A stretch of DNA of 64,000 nucleotides from Blautia schinkii DSM 10518 (GTDB lineage: Bacteria > Bacillota > Clostridia > Lachnospirales > Lachnospiraceae): positions 140,005 to 204,004 of the forward strand of contig KL370851.1 of assembly GCA_000702025.1 (NCBI GenBank). The letters are read 5' to 3'. The first letter of the stretch is position 1. Each line of letters starts with the position of its first letter. The position numbers and the translations under genes were made by a program. Below the pieces are notes generated by a model. The model ran no database searches. It was not told where the DNA came from and saw nothing but the letters and a program-made list of their open reading frames with translations. Positions 7,495-16,182 of the stretch are shown here, piece after piece.

Positions 7495-7640
7495 TTAAAA
7501 TGGCGGCTACTGTTTTACCAACAGGCTGTCATCCAGGAAGCAGGTGGAAGTCCTGCGCAAGTCCGTTACTGTGAAAGTCAGATACTGGGTGCTTTTTTAG
7601 GTACGGGATGACCTGCGGCAACCGGGAAATTCTGGATATT
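7495..7640 (+). promoter_or_regulatory. Cobalamin riboswitch upstream of cbiD
   Basis: The conserved core is readable: GGAAGCAGGTGGAAGTCC (7535-7552), then GCGCAAGTCCGTTACTGTGA, matching the B12-box pattern GGAA..GGTG.AA.TCC...GC.G.CCCGC.ACTGT. A helix GTCATCC (7528-7534) with GGATGAC (7606-7612) encloses it. Cobalamin binding should switch off the downstream operon. The expression platform lies between 7640 and 7780 and includes a weak hairpin followed by seven T (about 7646-7680) that may be the regulated terminator. Confidence 0.9.
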
Positions 7641-7788
7641 CAGGGAAGTTATGTTGTCATACAGAGCTTCTCTTTTTTTGTATCATGGGCACAGAAATTG
7701 TCATAGGCGCTCAAAGTGTACAAGTCCCTCATGAGTGAGGAATTTAGGGAGTTGAAGGCCAAATTGTATTTGAAAGAGAGAACAGGAA

Positions 7789-9108
7789 ATGGATCATAAA
7801 ACTGGTTTAGAGAATTGCTATGTCATCCGCGGGAATAAGAAACTGCGTTTCGGTTATACGACAGGATCGTGTGCGGCGGCTGCAGCAAAGGGGGCGGTAC
7901 AGATGCTTCTGGGTGGTCCGCAGGTGCGGGAAGTGCCGCTGATGACACCCAAGGGCATTCTGCTTTCTCTGGAACTCCTTGATGTTCATTTTGAGCCTGA
8001 TGTTTTGAAGGTGACTAAGATTCCACCGGAGCCGGAGGCAGCATCGAATGAGCTGGAAATTTCACTGGAGCCGGAGGCAGCATCGAATGAGCCGGAAATT
8101 CCACCGAAGCCGGAGACAGCATCGAATGAGACGGAAATTTCACCGGAGCCGAGGGCAGTTTCCTGCGCTGTGCGCAAAGACGCCGGAGATGACCCGGACA
8201 ATACGGACGGCATTCTTATCTATGCGAGGGCGGAGAAATCATCAACACCGGGAATCCATGTGGACGGCGGAATCGGCGTGGGCCGCGTGACGAAGCCCGG
8301 CCTTTCCCAGAAAATCGGGGAAGCGGCCATCAATCCGGTTCCAAAATCCATGATCATCAGAGAGGCCGAGGAGACCGCCGCGCACTATGATTATGAAGGC
8401 GGACTGCGGATAACCATCTACGTGCCCCAGGGAGAGGAAATCGCCAGGAAAACCTTTAATCCCAGGCTTGGGATAGTAGGAGGAATCTCAATTCTTGGCA
8501 CAACCGGAATTGTAGAGCCTATGAGTGAACAGGCTTTGATTGCAAGTATTCGCGTGGAAATGAAGCAACGTTTTTGCCAGGGCGAAGAGTATCTGCTTGT
8601 CACTCCCGGCAATTACGGGGCGGAATATCTGCGTTCCCATATGCAGCTTCCTTTTGAGAAAAATATCAAATGCAGCAATTTTGTTGGCGAAACTATCGAC
8701 ATGGCGATTGATATGGGAGTGAAAGGCATTCTTTTTGTTGCTCATATCGGCAAATTCGTGAAGGTGGCAGCTGGAATTATGAACACACATTCCCACAGTG
8801 CGGACGGCCGTATGGAGATACTTGCGTCCAATGCAATCCGTGCCGGAGCAGACCTTGCGTGTGCAAAAACGATTCTGGACTGCGGCACTACAGATGAGGC
8901 GCTGGAGGTTTTGAAAAAGCATCAGGTTCTGGATGAGACAATGAAGGAAATCATGCAGCGCATTCAGTTTTATCTGAATCACCGTTCCTATGAGCGGATT
9001 TTATTGGGCGCAGTTGTTTTTTCCAATGAACACGGTTATCTGGGACAGACGGAAGATGCTGCCAAATTGATTGAGAGAATCAGTGAGGAGCAGGTTTCCT
9101 TAAGATAA
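7789..9108 (+). CDS. cbiD: Cobalt-precorrin-5B C1-methyltransferase CbiD, with repeat insertion
   Basis: Methylates C1 of cobalt-precorrin-5B in the anaerobic corrin pathway, using S-adenosylmethionine. The N-terminus LRFGYTTGSCAAAAAKGA and the later HIGKFVKVAAGIMNTHS block are CbiD signatures. The protein is 439 residues, longer than the usual 350-380. The excess lies at residues 79-125: three and a half copies of a 13-residue unit of the type PPEPEAASNELEI, encoded by 39-bp tandem repeats. It sits just before the conserved KDAGDDPDNTDG motif, so it should loop out of the fold. First gene after the riboswitch. Confidence 0.95.
   Translation: MDHKTGLENCYVIRGNKKLRFGYTTGSCAAAAAKGAVQMLLGGPQVREVPLMTPKGILLSLELLDVHFEPDVLKVTKIPPEPEAASNELEISLEPEAASNEPEIPPKPETASNETEISPEPRAVSCAVRKDAGDDPDNTDGILIYARAEKSSTPGIHVDGGIGVGRVTKPGLSQKIGEAAINPVPKSMIIREAEETAAHYDYEGGLRITIYVPQGEEIARKTFNPRLGIVGGISILGTTGIVEPMSEQALIASIRVEMKQRFCQGEEYLLVTPGNYGAEYLRSHMQLPFEKNIKCSNFVGETIDMAIDMGVKGILFVAHIGKFVKVAAGIMNTHSHSADGRMEILASNAIRAGADLACAKTILDCGTTDEALEVLKKHQVLDETMKEIMQRIQFYLNHRSYERILLGAVVFSNEHGYLGQTEDAAKLIERISEEQVSLR
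8023..8165 (+). repeat. 39-bp tandem repeat inside cbiD (about 3.6 copies)
   Basis: Three full units (8023-8061, 8062-8100, 8101-8139) and a partial fourth, each containing the core GCATCGAATGAG or close to it. The unit length is a multiple of three, so the frame is kept. It looks like an in-frame minisatellite grown by slippage. Confidence 0.9.
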
Positions 9109-9197
9109 TTACAGACTGTCAGAATGCCGTAATTTAGCAAGTAAGCTTATAAATCGTTATTTTACAATACATAATTACATAGACAACGGAGGATACC

Positions 9198-9890
9198 ATG
9201 AGAGGAAAATTATATGGAGTAGGCGTAGGCCCGGGGGACCCGGAGCTTCTTACCTTAAAGGCCCTGCGCCTGGTCAAAGAGGCGGACGTAATCGCAGTCC
9301 CGGCGGATTCGCCGAAAGAGAGCATTGCGTATAAGATTGTGAAGGGGGCCTATCCGAAGCTGGATGAGAAACCCATCCTGGCAGTACCCATGCCTATGAC
9401 AAAGGACAAGGCTATGCTTCAGGAATATCACGACCAGGGTGCGCAGAGGCTTATGAGAGAGCTGGATGAGGGAAGAACGGTGGTTTTTTTGACATTAGGT
9501 GACCCCACGGTATATTCCACCTATCTCTATCTGCATCAGCGAATCGATGCTCTTGGGTACGATACAGAGATTGTAAGCGGAATCACTTCCTTCTGTGCGG
9601 TATCCGCCCGTCTGAACACTGGCCTTGTGGAAAAAGCAGAGCCGCTACATGTAATCCCTGCTTCCTATCAAATTGAGGAAGCCCTCAAGCTTCCCGGCAC
9701 GAAAGTTCTTATGAAGGCCGGAAAAAAGATGAAGGCAGTGAAAGAACAGATGCGCTTGCTTGGCGAAGAGGGAATGATGATTGAAAATTGCGGCATGCCG
9801 GATGAAAAAATATACACAAGTGTTGAGGAGATACCTGACAACGCAGGTTATTATTCCCTCATCATTGTAAAGGATAAAAAAGGAGAATAG
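9198..9890 (+). CDS. cbiL: Precorrin-2 C20-methyltransferase CbiL
   Basis: SAM-dependent methylation of (cobalt-)precorrin-2 at C20. A tetrapyrrole methylase fold: YGVGVGPGDPELLTLKAL at residues 5-22 is the P1 glycine-rich loop, and LTLGDPTVYSTY near residue 100 is the second motif typical of CobI/CbiL. The length of 230 residues is normal. CGGAGG lies upstream of the ATG. It follows cbiD by 89 bases in the same operon and sits two bases before cbiF. Confidence 0.94.
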   Translation: MRGKLYGVGVGPGDPELLTLKALRLVKEADVIAVPADSPKESIAYKIVKGAYPKLDEKPILAVPMPMTKDKAMLQEYHDQGAQRLMRELDEGRTVVFLTLGDPTVYSTYLYLHQRIDALGYDTEIVSGITSFCAVSARLNTGLVEKAEPLHVIPASYQIEEALKLPGTKVLMKAGKKMKAVKEQMRLLGEEGMMIENCGMPDEKIYTSVEEIPDNAGYYSLIIVKDKKGE

Positions 9891-9892
9891 AG

Positions 9893-10651
9893 ATGGTACA
9901 TTTTGTGGGAGCAGGACCGGGAGCGCCGGACCTGATAACAGTCAGAGGAAAACAGTATTTAGAGGAGGCGGATGTAGTCATCTACGCCGGCTCCCTGGTA
10001 AATCCCCAGCTTTTGGAATATACAAAGGACGTGTGCACCATCCATAACAGTGCACGTATGACTTTGGAGGAAGTAATCTCCGTGATGGAGAAGGCAGAGG
10101 CAGAGGGGAAAACAACGGTGCGCCTTCATACTGGAGACCCTTGTATCTACGGTGCCATCCGCGAGCAGATGGATATTCTTGATGAGAAAGGAATCGCTTA
10201 TGATTCCTGCCCTGGTGTAAGCTCCTTCTGCGGTGCAGCCAGTGCGCTGAATTTGGAATACACCCTGCCGGACATTTCCCAGAGTGTGATCATTACAAGG
10301 ATGGAGGGACGTACTCCCGTACCGACGAAGGAAAGCATCCAGTCCTTTGCTGCTCACCAGGCATCCATGGTTGTGTTTTTAAGCACCGGGATGCTGGAGG
10401 AATTGAGTCGACGTCTGGTGGAGGGAGGATATTCAGAAAATACTCCCGCAGCCATTGTCTACAAAGCAACCTGGGAGGATGAAAAAAAATTCATCTGTAC
10501 GGTAGGCACCCTTGCCCAGACTGCAAAGGAAAATGACATCACTAAGACAGCCCTCATGATCATCGGTGAGGCGGTCAATGCGGCCCACTACGACCGTTCT
10601 AAATTGTATGACCCGGGATTCACCACGGAATTCCGGAAAGCGGTAAAATAA
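9893..10651 (+). CDS. cbiF: Cobalt-precorrin-4 C11-methyltransferase CbiF
   Basis: Transfers a methyl group to C11 of cobalt-precorrin-4. The start MVHFVGAGPGAPDLITVRG and LHTGDPCIYGAIREQMD near residues 80-96 are characteristic of CbiF/CobM. The length of 252 residues is normal. AAAAGGAG precedes the start by a few bases, inside the end of cbiL. The stop codon directly abuts the ATG of cbiG, indicating coupled translation. Confidence 0.95.
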   Translation: MVHFVGAGPGAPDLITVRGKQYLEEADVVIYAGSLVNPQLLEYTKDVCTIHNSARMTLEEVISVMEKAEAEGKTTVRLHTGDPCIYGAIREQMDILDEKGIAYDSCPGVSSFCGAASALNLEYTLPDISQSVIITRMEGRTPVPTKESIQSFAAHQASMVVFLSTGMLEELSRRLVEGGYSENTPAAIVYKATWEDEKKFICTVGTLAQTAKENDITKTALMIIGEAVNAAHYDRSKLYDPGFTTEFRKAVK

Positions 10652-11935
10652 ATGATGAAAATATCCATGATATGCTTCAGCCTTACAGGACAGGAGACAG
10701 GCGAGCGGCTGGCAGACGGTCTCAAAGCGCTAGGCTATGAGGTTTCTCTTGCAAAAAAAAGTAAATATTTGCTGGATTCCGTCTCCGTGAGCACAGGAGA
10801 ATGGGCAGGAGAACAGTTCAATAAAGCCGACGGAATCATATTTATCGGCGCCTGCGGGATTGCTGTGCGAAGCATTGCTCCTTATATTGTGGGAAAGAAA
10901 ACAGACCCGGCGGTTTTGGTGGTTGATGAATGCGGGAAGTTTGTGATATCGCTGCTTTCCGGGCATTTGGGCGGAGCGAATGCTCTCACAGCACAGGCAG
11001 CTGAAATTTTAGGCGCTGCTCCGGTAATTACCACAGCTACAGATCTGCACCAGCGCTTCGCCGTGGATGTGTTTGCAAAGGAAAATCAGTGCTCGATTTT
11101 TCATATGAAGGCGGCGAAAGAGGTCTCCGCTGCACTGCTTGCGAATAAAGAGGTCGGCTTCTACAGCGAATTTCCCTGGGAGGGTGAACTGCCCCGCGGC
11201 CTGGTTGCTTGCGATAGAAATGGAAATCGAAAAAACAAAGAGCTGTCCGGCGGTCCGAAACCATACGACAGAAACGAAAATGCCGAAAACGGAGAAACTA
11301 ATAAGCTGTCCGGCAGTCATGCGGCGAGTTGCGGTAACGCTGATGCAATTGTGCGTCAGCAGAGCCGCTTGGTAGTAGGTATAGCAGTAACCATACACAA
11401 AGACTGCCTGCCTTTCCCATCCACCGTGCAGGTAGTTCCAAGCGTCGCTGTTCTGGGCCTTGGCTGCCGTAAAGGTATGGGATATGCCCAGATACGGGAA
11501 GCAGCAGAGCAAAGTCTGGACAAGCTTTCTCTATATCGCGAAGCAGTACACTGTCTGGCGAGCATTGACCTCAAGAAAGAGGAACCGGGTATTCTTACTT
11601 TAGCGGAGGCGTGGAACGTTCCCTTTAAAACCTTTTCGGAGGAGGAGCTAAGAGCGGTGAACGGGTCATTTACGCCCTCTGCCTTTGTCAAGCAAATCAC
11701 CGGAGTGGATAATGTGTGTGAAAGAAGTGCAGTGCTTGTGGCTGAGAGTGGCAGCATAACGCACATAACAGAGTTCGACAGTCTGCACCATACGCAACGA
11801 GGCGGCTTGAACCATGCGGGGCAGGAATACCTGATGCACGCGGGGCAGGGCGGCCGATTGATACAGAAAAAATCCGCAGCCGCAGGTGTGACCACCGCGG
11901 TGGCGCTGAGAGATTGGAGGATACGTTTTGAGTAA
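10652..11935 (+). CDS. cbiG: Cobalt-precorrin-5A hydrolase CbiG, with duplicated linker
   Basis: Opens the delta-lactone of cobalt-precorrin-5A and releases acetaldehyde, the step that permits ring contraction. The N-terminal domain holds IIFIGACGIAVRSIAPY and LLSGHLGGAN; the C-terminal domain begins near residue 265 with VLGLGCRKGMGYAQI. At 427 residues it is longer than the usual 320-370. The extra sequence lies around residues 185-240 and consists of two imperfect copies of a unit ending in LSGG or LSGS. The last codons overlap the TTG start of cbiH. Confidence 0.94.
   Translation: MMKISMICFSLTGQETGERLADGLKALGYEVSLAKKSKYLLDSVSVSTGEWAGEQFNKADGIIFIGACGIAVRSIAPYIVGKKTDPAVLVVDECGKFVISLLSGHLGGANALTAQAAEILGAAPVITTATDLHQRFAVDVFAKENQCSIFHMKAAKEVSAALLANKEVGFYSEFPWEGELPRGLVACDRNGNRKNKELSGGPKPYDRNENAENGETNKLSGSHAASCGNADAIVRQQSRLVVGIAVTIHKDCLPFPSTVQVVPSVAVLGLGCRKGMGYAQIREAAEQSLDKLSLYREAVHCLASIDLKKEEPGILTLAEAWNVPFKTFSEEELRAVNGSFTPSAFVKQITGVDNVCERSAVLVAESGSITHITEFDSLHHTQRGGLNHAGQEYLMHAGQGGRLIQKKSAAAGVTTAVALRDWRIRFE
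11210..11319 (+). repeat. Imperfect in-frame duplication inside cbiG
   Basis: About 11210-11255 and 11269-11319 both run from GAYAGAAAYG..AAAT through an A-rich stretch to AGCTGTCCGGC. They encode an Asn/Lys/Glu-rich linker between the two CbiG domains. Same character as the insertions in cbiD and pdxK. Confidence 0.65.
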
Positions 11936-12659
11936 AATATATGTAGTGGGGATTGGACCCGGCGCTTATGAGGAGATGACAGGAGCCGCAGTAAATGCCC
12001 TTAATGATAGCGACGTAATTATCGGTTACACAGTATATGTAGATTTGGTCAAAGAGCATTTTGCAGAAAAAGAATTCATGACCACGCCCATGACGAAAGA
12101 GGTGGACCGCTGTGTTCTGGCCTTTGAGGAGGCCCAAAAGGGTAAAACCGTGTCCATGATCTGCAGCGGAGATGCGGGAGTTTATGGAATGGCAGGCTTA
12201 ATGTATGAGGTAGGTATCAATTATCCTGACACAGAGCTTGAAATCATTCCGGGTGTGACGGCTGCCACAGGTGGCGCCGCAGTGCTGGGAGCGCCGTTGA
12301 TCCATGATTTCTGTCTCATCAGCCTAAGTGATCTGCTTACACCCTGGGAAAAAATTGAGGCCCGTCTTTTAGGTGCATCCCAGGCGGATTTTGTAATCTG
12401 TCTCTATAATCCATCCAGCCGTAAACGCCATGATTATCTGCAGAAGGCATGTGATCTGATGCTGCGTTATAAGGCACCGGAGACGGTCTGTGGCATTGTT
12501 TCTAACATTGCACGTGAGGGACAGGCTTCACAGGTGATGACTTTAAAGGAACTGCGTGATACACAGGTAGATATGTTTACCACTGTTTTCATCGGAAACT
12601 CCCAGACAAAGGAAATCAACGGAAAAATGGTGACGCCGAGAGGATACCGTAATGTATAA
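11928..12659 (+). CDS. cbiH: Cobalt-precorrin-3B C17-methyltransferase CbiH
   Basis: Catalyses ring contraction with C17 methylation. The glycine loop YVVGIGPGAYEEMTGAA and SGDAGVYGMAGLMYE near residue 80 identify the CbiH/CobJ family. The length of 243 residues is normal. The start is TTG at 11928: it is in frame, it begins MSKIYVVGIGPG as expected, and GGAGG lies seven bases upstream. It overlaps the end of cbiG by eight bases and the start of the next gene by eight bases. Confidence 0.94.
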   Translation: MSKIYVVGIGPGAYEEMTGAAVNALNDSDVIIGYTVYVDLVKEHFAEKEFMTTPMTKEVDRCVLAFEEAQKGKTVSMICSGDAGVYGMAGLMYEVGINYPDTELEIIPGVTAATGGAAVLGAPLIHDFCLISLSDLLTPWEKIEARLLGASQADFVICLYNPSSRKRHDYLQKACDLMLRYKAPETVCGIVSNIAREGQASQVMTLKELRDTQVDMFTTVFIGNSQTKEINGKMVTPRGYRNV

Positions 12660-14643
12660 AGTGCTTGTTTTCGCAGGTACCACAGAGGGCTATGAACTGT
12701 GCCGTTTTCTGTCGCGCAGCGGTGTTCCGGTGTGTGCCTGTGTGGCTACCGGATATGGCGGCAGATTATTGGAAGAGAATAAATATCTCAAGGTGCTTGC
12801 CGGACGCCTTGACGAAGAGGATATGGAAGGTCTGTTAAAGCAAATCAGGCCGGAGCTTGTTCTGGATGCCACACATCCTTACGCAGCTCAAGTGACCGAG
12901 AATATCCGCCGGGCTTCCGGGGCGGTGCAGATACCTTATGATCGTGTACTCCGTGACGAAGGCCCTCACCGTGGCGAGGCCGTTTACGTAGAAAGCGTGG
13001 AGGAAGCGGTGGAGTATTTGAAGAGTACAGAAGGAAATATCCTGCTTACCACAGGTAGCAAGGAGCTGGCAAAATTCATGGCATTGCCAGGATATCAGGA
13101 GAGGCTTTTTGCTCGTGTGCTTTCTCTGCCGACTGTGTTGGAAACCTGCAGAGAGCTTGGAATCGAAGGCAAACACCTCATCGGTATGCAGGGACCGTTC
13201 TCGCGTGAACTTAATGAAGCCATGCTGCGCCAGCTTAGCTGCAAATATCTGGTTACAAAAGATTCCGGGAAAGCGGGCGGCTTTTTGGAAAAGATTGAGG
13301 CTGCGCTTGCGTGCAAGGTAGTTCCGGTCATCATCGGCAGACCGCTGAAGGAGACCGGCTTGTCTTTGGGCGAGTGTAAGCAGATGCTTGCAGCTCGATT
13401 TGATATTTCGCATGCACCTCAGGATTCCCATGGACCTCATGAGCCTCATGTAGCCTTAGTGGGAATCGGCATGGGGAGTGAAGGAACGCTTACAGTACGA
13501 GGCCGACAGGTCATTGATGAGGCCGAGCTGATCATCGGGGCAAAAAGAATGGTGGATGCTGTACGTCTTCCTCACCACACAACTATATATGAATATAACA
13601 GCGAAAAAATAGTTAATTATATCAATAACCATCCTGAACTTGATAATATAGTTATAGTTTTATCTGGAGATGTAGGCTTTTACAGCGGGGCAAAGAAGCT
13701 TCTCGAGCGGTTGGGGGAGGATATAGAGGTCATCTGCGGTGTCTCCTCCGTAGCTTATTTTATGGCAAAAATCGGCCTTTCCTGGGATGATGCAAGGATT
13801 GTGAGCGCCCATGGATGTGAATGCAATCTTGTGAGCATGATTAAGAGAAATAAGAAAGTTTTTGCCATTCTTGGCACGGAAAGCGGTGTGTCAGAGCTTG
13901 CACAAAAGCTTGTATATTACCATATGGAGGATGTGCTGCTCTATGTGGGCGAGAACCTGTCCTATGAAAACGAAAAGATATTTGTGAAGCGTGCCTCAGA
14001 GCTTACGGATTATCAGGGGAATGCGCTCAGCGTGGTGTGTGCGGTAAATGAGGCGGCTGTGCCCCTGCCTGCAGTACACGGAATTGCAGATGAGGCTTTT
14101 CAAAGAGGGAAAGCGCCTATGACCAAGGAAGAGGTCCGCACCGTATCCCTGGCGAAGCTGCGCTTAAGTACAGATTCCATATGCTATGACGTAGGCGCGG
14201 GTACCGGTTCTGTGTGTGTGGAAATGGCACTTCGTGCTCATGAGGGCAGGGTCTATGCCATTGAGAAAAAGGATGAGGCCGTTGAACTTCTGGAAGCTAA
14301 TAAACGTAAATTCGCGGTTGACAATCTTGAGGTCATCCGCGGGGAAGCCCCGGCTGCGCTGGAAGAACTCCCTGCGCCTACTCATGCGTTCATCGGCGGT
14401 TCCTCCGGAAATCTGAAGGAGATTCTGCAGGTTCTGCTGGATAAAAATCCTTATGTGAAGATTGTTATCAATTGTATCACGCTGGAAACAGTGACGGAAG
14501 CTCTGCAGGCAGTGAAGGACTTTGGATTCACACATTCAGAAATTGTACAGTTAAGTGCTGCCAGGGCAAAAGAGCTGGGACGCTACCATATGATGATGGG
14601 AGAAAATCCAATCTATATTATCAGCTGCGGGAATGAGAGTTAG
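12652..14643 (+). CDS. Trifunctional CbiJ-CbiE-CbiT fusion (precorrin-6A reductase / C5,C15-methyltransferase)
   Basis: One 663-residue protein joins three pathway enzymes. Residues 1-245 are CbiJ/CobK (VLVFAGTTEGYELCRFL; LVLDATHPYA; LLTTGSKEL), which reduces precorrin-6A. A short His-rich linker (HAPQDSHGPHEPH) follows. Residues 265-470 are CbiE (VALVGIGMGSEGTLTVRG; LSGDVGFYSGAKKL), the C5-methylase. Residues 485-663 are CbiT (YDVGAGTGSVCVEMAL; FIGGSSGNLKEIL), the C15-methylase/decarboxylase. CbiE-CbiT fusions (CobL) are common; the added reductase places three steps on one chain. GTG and ATG starts compete near 12652, and the ATG overlaps cbiH. Confidence 0.94.
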   Translation: MYKVLVFAGTTEGYELCRFLSRSGVPVCACVATGYGGRLLEENKYLKVLAGRLDEEDMEGLLKQIRPELVLDATHPYAAQVTENIRRASGAVQIPYDRVLRDEGPHRGEAVYVESVEEAVEYLKSTEGNILLTTGSKELAKFMALPGYQERLFARVLSLPTVLETCRELGIEGKHLIGMQGPFSRELNEAMLRQLSCKYLVTKDSGKAGGFLEKIEAALACKVVPVIIGRPLKETGLSLGECKQMLAARFDISHAPQDSHGPHEPHVALVGIGMGSEGTLTVRGRQVIDEAELIIGAKRMVDAVRLPHHTTIYEYNSEKIVNYINNHPELDNIVIVLSGDVGFYSGAKKLLERLGEDIEVICGVSSVAYFMAKIGLSWDDARIVSAHGCECNLVSMIKRNKKVFAILGTESGVSELAQKLVYYHMEDVLLYVGENLSYENEKIFVKRASELTDYQGNALSVVCAVNEAAVPLPAVHGIADEAFQRGKAPMTKEEVRTVSLAKLRLSTDSICYDVGAGTGSVCVEMALRAHEGRVYAIEKKDEAVELLEANKRKFAVDNLEVIRGEAPAALEELPAPTHAFIGGSSGNLKEILQVLLDKNPYVKIVINCITLETVTEALQAVKDFGFTHSEIVQLSAARAKELGRYHMMMGENPIYIISCGNES

Positions 14644-14715
14644 CTGATGGTTAGGAATTGTGAAAACGAGGTACTGCTAATGATGATTGCTGCCTGTAGA
14701 GATTGAGGTACTGAT

Positions 14716-16182
14716 ATGATAGAAAGTAAAGAAAAATTGCCCAGGATTCTTCTTGCTGCGGGAGCGAGCGGGAGCGGCAAGACATTGATCACCTGCGGCC
14801 TTTTGCAGGCGTTGAAAAACCGCGGACTTAAGATTGCATCCTTTAAATGCGGGCCGGATTACATAGACCCTATGTTTCATAGCCGGGTAATCGGCGCAAA
14901 ATCACGAAATCTGGATACCTTCTTTACCTCCGGGAAACGCACCCGGTATCTGCTGGGCAAAGATGCAGCGGATTGTGACATTGCAGTGATGGAAGGTGTG
15001 ATGGGCTTCTACGATGGCGTAGGCGGGACAACCGTCAGAGCCAGTGCCTATGATTTGGCAAAAGAGACAGATACCCCGGTAATCTTCATTGTCAACAGTA
15101 AGGGAATGAGCGTATCTCTGGCCGCTTATATCAAAGGCTTCCTGGAGTATAAGAAGGACAGCAGAATCAGAGGCGTGATATTTAATCAAATGTCTCCCAT
15201 GCTTTATCCACGGATGAAAAGACTTGTGGAGGAGGAAGCGGGAGTGCGTGTTCTGGGTTATGTGCCGAAGGTGGAGGATTGTGTGATTGAGAGCCGCCAT
15301 CTCGGACTGGTACTTCCGGATGAAATCCCGGAGCTTCAAAACCGCCTGCGTGTGCTTGCCGGGATATTGGAAGAAACGCTGGATTTGGAAGGGATTCTCA
15401 CTCTGGCACAAGAGGCGGAAGAATTGGAGATTCCCACGGATTTGGCAGACGAAGAGGAAGCATTTCGTTACCAAGTAGGAAGTGAAGACGAGGCTTGCGA
15501 AGTTTTGTCTTCCCGGACATCGGAAAAGAGAACTGTGCGCATCGGGGTTGCCAGCGATGAAGCGTTCTGCTTTTTCTACGAAGATAATTTCCGGCTTTTG
15601 CGGGAGATGGGGGCGGAGCTTGTTTTCTTTTCTCCCATTCATGACAGCACACTGCCGGAAAAGCTGGACGGTCTTCTGCTCTGCGGCGGTTATCCGGAGC
15701 TAAATGGAAAGGCGCTGGAGGACAATGAGAGACTTCGCAAGGAAATCGCTTTTGCAATTTCCCAAGGGATGCCCTGCATGGCGGAGTGCGGCGGTTTTAT
15801 GTATCTTCATGAGGAAATGGAGGACATGGACGGCAGATTTTACCGGATGGCAGGGGTGATACCGGGCAGGGCTTTCCGTACGCCGAAGCTTACCAGGTTT
15901 GGTTACATTACATTAGAGCAGAAAGAACCGGTTTTGGGAGATAATGAGCTTGGACCTGTGCCTGCCCATGAATTCCACTATTTTGATTCCGAAAGCTGTG
16001 GGGAAAGCTTCCATGCCTTTAAGCCCCAAAGCAGCAGAGGGTGGGATTGTATACACGGGAGTGACCGTCTGCTTTTAGGATTCCCACATTTATACTATTA
16101 TGCAAATCCCCGTATTCCCCGGGCTTTTTTGAGAAAGTGTCTGGAATACAGGCGGGAGCAAGGAGCAGGAAATGACATATAG
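14716..16182 (+). CDS. cbiA: Cobyrinate a,c-diamide synthase CbiA
   Basis: ATP-dependent amidation of the a and c side chains of cobyrinate with glutamine nitrogen. The N-terminal P-loop-like motif AAGASGSGKTLITCGLL occurs near residues 15-31, with CGPDYIDPMFH at 46-56. The C-terminal class I glutamine amidotransferase domain carries the nucleophile in MPCMAECGGFMYL near residue 355 and a late PAHEFHYFD. The length of 488 residues is slightly long. It overlaps cbiB by 11 bases. Confidence 0.95.
   Translation: MIESKEKLPRILLAAGASGSGKTLITCGLLQALKNRGLKIASFKCGPDYIDPMFHSRVIGAKSRNLDTFFTSGKRTRYLLGKDAADCDIAVMEGVMGFYDGVGGTTVRASAYDLAKETDTPVIFIVNSKGMSVSLAAYIKGFLEYKKDSRIRGVIFNQMSPMLYPRMKRLVEEEAGVRVLGYVPKVEDCVIESRHLGLVLPDEIPELQNRLRVLAGILEETLDLEGILTLAQEAEELEIPTDLADEEEAFRYQVGSEDEACEVLSSRTSEKRTVRIGVASDEAFCFFYEDNFRLLREMGAELVFFSPIHDSTLPEKLDGLLLCGGYPELNGKALEDNERLRKEIAFAISQGMPCMAECGGFMYLHEEMEDMDGRFYRMAGVIPGRAFRTPKLTRFGYITLEQKEPVLGDNELGPVPAHEFHYFDSESCGESFHAFKPQSSRGWDCIHGSDRLLLGFPHLYYYANPRIPRAFLRKCLEYRREQGAGNDI

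Noticed and set aside
8023-8165. CRISPR-like array
   Set aside because: The repeats are directly adjacent, in frame and diverged, without spacers; they are a coding minisatellite.
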